A DNA stretch of 64,000 bases from Setaria digitata (Eukaryota; Nematoda; Chromadorea; Rhabditida; Setariidae): assembly GCA_003640385.1 (NCBI GenBank), contig RCAB01000201.1, positions 1 through 64,000 of the forward strand, given 5' to 3'. Below are positions 59,910-64,000 of the stretch, piece after piece; position 1 is the first letter of the stretch, and each line of letters starts with the position of its first letter. Below the pieces are notes generated by a model. It was not told the DNA's origin, did no database searches, and worked only from the letters and a program-made list of their open reading frames with translations. The position numbers and the translations under genes were made by a program.

Positions 59910-62900
59910 CAATCTTCCAAATATTGAAATATTTTGAAATCGAAATCCACTGGCAGTATTAAGATTGTAATGAGTTTTCATTACAGTGCTTCAGTTTGGG
60001 CCAAATAACCACTCCAATTTTTTCTTGTTTTTAATTAAATTACCAAACATCCGAATTGTTCGGTAATTTAATTTTTAAGCTTAAGAAACAAAGAACAGAA
60101 ATAATTCATTTTGTAGCTCCGAACCAAACAGTCATCCTAAATTTATATTTCGTAAGAGAAACAAAAAAAAATTCTTGTCACTTCAGAGCCTTTCTTTTCT
60201 CGAAGTCTGTAAATTAATTTTGCTTAATATCATTTTCTGACCCCATTTCAATTTGAAATGTTTTTTTTAATTACTTAATTGCACTTCCAGTGCTTTGTCA
60301 AATTTCACTAATATATAATTCAGATGAGTCAGTTAGCTTCAAAATAATTAGTTTTCATATTCCTTGAGCCTCAATGACACATGTATAGATTACAATTAAA
60401 GCATGCTTGAATTATGTTATTTGTTGCTAGTTTTTAAATTAGCTTAACTAATTGTTGGTTTTTCTAAATGCGTTATAACATCATCATTTATAATTGGAAA
60501 AACGACTTTAAGTTGTCGAAATTACCAGAGGAATTAATCTTTTAACAAATATATGCTATCAACATATCAGCTGAAAATGTTGGATGTTGTCGATTGAGTT
60601 AATCCCTGTTTCAGTGGTTGAAATAAAAATGAGTCGTGGATAAACTATGATTGATATTGCGCTAGCGTAATTTCAAGTGGCACTTGTTAAGACGAAATGG
60701 TATTTGGGTAATGTAAATCATGGTCTCGAGAAGACAACGAAACTGTCACTGTCACCTTTTGACTTAAGCTTTCGTACTCGAGAGTATGAATTCAGCGTCA
60801 CTGCCAATTGACGTAAGTGGATATTATTATATAATATTATGCAAAGTTCGAGGATATATGTCTTTTCCTGCAATGCGTCTAAGATTCTTACAGTTTGTCT
60901 CGAGACTGCCTGATTATTTGAAGTGCATATACAATGGATTTATAACAACTACTTATGTAAACAATACAAATGTGTTTCACCAAACACGGAAGCAGATGAA
61001 GAGAGGTGCCGCTCAGTTCCAGTATGATAACCAGGTACGGTACCTCTTTGCTGAAATCAGAGGTCAGGTACAAAGGAGTACAGAGTGCCGCACAGAGGCT
61101 AACTGATAGTGAAGTGGTAATGTACACATGCGAATAACGTGACCTGAAGGAAAGTAAATGATGGCGTGAATTGTGCTGTCATGGCAGCCAACCATTTTCA
61201 ATTTACATTTTGGAAGGATTTTCCGATAACCGTTTAAATAAATGCCTTTGTGTAAATACACATCACTGTCACAGTGGAGGATGTCACTGTTGCTTTGTTC
61301 GGTTTGTTCATTATCCAGCGACACTTCCAAATTTTTGCTTTAATTAAGCATTCCCAGCTGAAGAGTGTATATCATAGTTTTAGTTTGGGCCTGCATACTG
61401 CGAACATTTAGAAGCTTTTTCTCGACGAGAGCATGCTATGTAGAAGCCATCATTAAAGGAGAAGTCTATGGAAGTCGAGCGAATCAACCGCAGCAGGTAG
61501 AATCTGTTTTCCTGAACAATAAATTCGTTCATGGTACTTAATTCGTCCAACTCTCGCCTGAACAATCCCTTAGTAATTAAACAAAAAATATCCTTCAGGA
61601 CTTAATCATTCATTCCGTACATTGTGGCAACATTTCGGAACGATTTATTGTAAATTCGAATCTTTCTACAATACAATCTCGTCTCGTATTTATATGGGTA
61701 GAACTTGTGGAAATTTTATTTTCTCTTAAAGTTTCTATGTATCGAAGTAAGAGTGTTTTGTTTTGCTTGAAAGTGATTTTGAAATGAAGAAAAACTATGT
61801 GAACGACAGGAAAAAAGAATTTGGATAGCGAGTGAATGAGTTGTTGCGGGAAAATACAGGAGAGACGATGAAATTACAAGCAGAAATTACTTCCTACTTG
61901 ATGGCAAGAGTTGTTGATGATGATTATAATTAAGATCTTACAAATAAATACAAAGGAATTATAGTTTTTGCACTGTTTGCTCCTGCAAATTTTTTAGTTA
62001 TCTATTGTATGTAGTGGGGAAAAGGTGCACAAATATTAATTATTAAATTGCTTATTTGGACTAAATAGACAACAACACACTCCGTAGTATTCAAGGTGAC
62101 AGTTGTATGCCAAAGAAAATCTTACTGAACTATACAGCAACTACAGCATGTAAAAAACAAAGACAAAGAAATGATTAACAAGAATTAATTGGAAATTTAT
62201 AATTAACAGCTGAGAGGTCGTCTGAATTATTTTTGTATTTAAGTTTGATCACTAATACCCCAGTCTACCTTCCTGATCAGCGTTACAAAGGTTTTTATTA
62301 ATTAGTATTAGATAATGAGTCTCTTTATCCTTTTCCTCTGCTTTCTCGTTGCCTCCAAGTTCGTTGATGTCCTTTTTTTTTGTGATATTATCGTTTATAA
62401 CCAAATTTACATCCACTTAGACTTTTGCAAAGATTTCCTTTTATAAAATAAGCTTTTCAAAATGAATTAGATCTGCAACGTGTGATTCAAATATAGGACC
62501 GAATAAATTGAGTGTCCTGGATGCTGGTACTTCCTTATGTATTTAGCAATGAATTTCTTCCTGAAATTGATCAAATCGGTGTGTTCAGACTGCGATTGGT
62601 TTCTGATTTAAATCGAGCTTGTCCTACTGCTCCTCCAGCAACAGTTTTATTTCCGCTTGTTCAGCTGCTTGCTGTGACAACTGAAGACCTTTCTTGTCTG
62701 TTTTACTGATATGTGTACACAGAATGAGCAGCATGGAGAAGAGGAAAGTCTTTTCATACATTCCTATTACTTTGCAACTAACTCTGACCCGACCTTCCTG
62801 ACCTTCCGGCTACTCGTTCTCCATCATCTGTCCTGTTACTGCCCCACGACTGGTTCGCATTCGTAGAGGTTTGCTTCATATCCCAATGATACGAAAGGGT

Positions 62901-63416
62901 TGGTGGTGACTGTCATCACTGTTTGCTGAAGTCCACACAATTTCTGAATGTACGAAAGGAAACAGTGCCCCACCCTTTTTTTTGGTCGCCGTTGAAAATT
63001 TCGAAAAACTCGCAGGATTTCCAGTTGATAGCATTAGTTCGGTTTAGTTTAGTTTGGTTCAGTTCATTTCAACCAGGAACTTACTAACCGAGACCGTCCG
63101 TGCGGCACTGACTGGTACAGTCCTTTGAAATGCTTCCTAGATTTCAAAAATACTAGTTTCCCACCTTAGGTAAACAGCTTGAACTATTCATCGGTGATAT
63201 ACAGAGTAGGAGGTTACCTTTTCGTGCTTAAAATATTTCCAAAACTTCAATGAGCAGTAAAGCCCGTTCAGCTAATGGTCAGTCTTCGGCCTTATCGGTC
63301 ATTACATTGAGTAAGAGACATCCGATTTAGAACCATTTGCGTCAGATAAGGCTATAAAACTCGAATTAGCTAAGCTATGTAGTGCGCTATTGTCAGTATA
63401 CCGTGTCCTGTCCTTA

Positions 63417-63472
63417 AAAGTCATCAGTGGTGAATAATGAGAATGAGCCAACTCTTCATCACTGATGACTTT
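63417..63472. repeat. 18-bp hairpin with 20-nt loop
   Basis: Arms 63417-63434 (AAAGTCATCAGTGGTGAA) and 63455-63472 pair over 18 positions with one mismatch that would be a G-U pair in RNA. The ATG of the 73-codon frame lies in the loop. Confidence 0.85.
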
Positions 63473-64000
63473 ACAAGTTTGAAGATGGCAGAAGTATCTA
63501 TGTCAGAATACTCTTCTCGATATTCATGCTCACCGCACTTCAATCATTCTTTTAACTCACCAGTCATGCAATTCATTTCGGACTTATGTTACACCTCTTT
63601 TCCATCCACTGGCTGCAAATGTCAGAGTGCGAAAAAATGTTCCTGTAGGGTTTTGTGAGAGAGGAAGCCAAGCGAATTTTCTGAATGTGAGAGAGTAGCG
63701 ATGCTGCGGTGACATTGAGAATCTCGGCAAATATTATTGTTACCGCTGTTTAAGTGACAATGTTGTGCTTTGTCGAGACGTTGTTGTTGGCGCTCTTTTC
63801 TAAAGCTAACTGATTTTGCGCCAAGAGAAAAAGCTTTGTTGCGATCTCAACGATAGCCGCGAGCTTATCGCTTTTTTCTCAGGAAAGAGTAGCAAATGAA
63901 ATTAAATTCAAAAGTTCTCTTAATTTTGTCTTTGTCTTGAAGAGGACTTCAATTCTCTTTCCATGTCTAGTGTACAGCAGATGAAGCTGCTAGATAGCTA

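Larger units (their letters stand above)
59403..64000. other. Right-hand region with weak coding hints only
   Basis: No gene is firmly supported. Possible + strand exons with matching phase are 60786-60812 (ATG, then GTAAGT donor), 60894-61034, 61444-61496 and an open stretch from about 62542 to 62709; no family is recognised. A reverse frame at 61380-61565 competes with part of this. A short ATG exon candidate at 63250-63310 ends in a good donor (GTAAGA). A 73-codon frame at 63437-63658 has a true ATG. Any of these might be the start of a gene running past the window. Confidence 0.3.

Noticed and set aside
61380..61565. Reverse-strand frame with some helical-looking sequence
   Set aside because: Could be an exon, but no confident partner exons were found and it overlaps a competing + strand candidate.

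Overview
The window looks like nuclear DNA of a parasitic nematode, most likely a filarial or other clade III species. It is AT-rich. The genes have many short exons with GT-AG introns, long poly-T and poly-A runs, and TTTCAG-type acceptors just upstream of start codons that would suit trans-splicing. The proteins resemble nematode families: UNC-87 and CLIK-1 calponin-like proteins, an APG-1 type gamma-adaptin, GBA2, BDP1 and TMEM14. The species assignment is inference. Most exons are too short to stand out as open frames, so the gene models were built by joining frames through splice sites with matching phase.

Layout on the + strand unless stated. 1-6276: no gene supported. 6277-12524: unc-87, seven calponin-like repeats, with a 1.3 kb open exon inside intron 1 that may start a longer isoform. 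15043-17237: clik-1-like, three repeats, a tandem paralogue of unc-87. 20234-21427: divergent small heat-shock protein. 22133-26054: compact BDP1, the TFIIIB subunit for RNA polymerase III. 27782-34651: AP-1 gamma-adaptin. 37081-44078: GBA2-type non-lysosomal glucosylceramidase. 45554-47469 (minus): TMEM14-family membrane protein. 52143-57397: unrecognised 448-residue disordered protein. 57928-59402 (minus): a very short DZIP1/Iguana-like protein with the N-terminal domain, a coiled coil and one C2H2 zinc finger. 59403-64000: weak coding hints only.

The genes do not form one pathway. unc-87 and clik-1 share muscle actin-filament biology. The others are housekeeping functions: Pol III transcription, clathrin sorting, glucosylceramide breakdown and mitochondrial or ER membrane. 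Gene spacing, 0.7 kb or more, does not suggest an operon.

Five single N bases each sit between two nearly identical copies of 54-122 bp. These look like contig ends that were abutted without merging the overlap, and they should be collapsed before gene prediction. The points most worth checking are the minimal DZIP1-like gene, the unc-87 long-isoform exon, a TG 3' splice site in the gamma-adaptin gene, a GC-AG intron in GBA2, and three clean inverted repeats.
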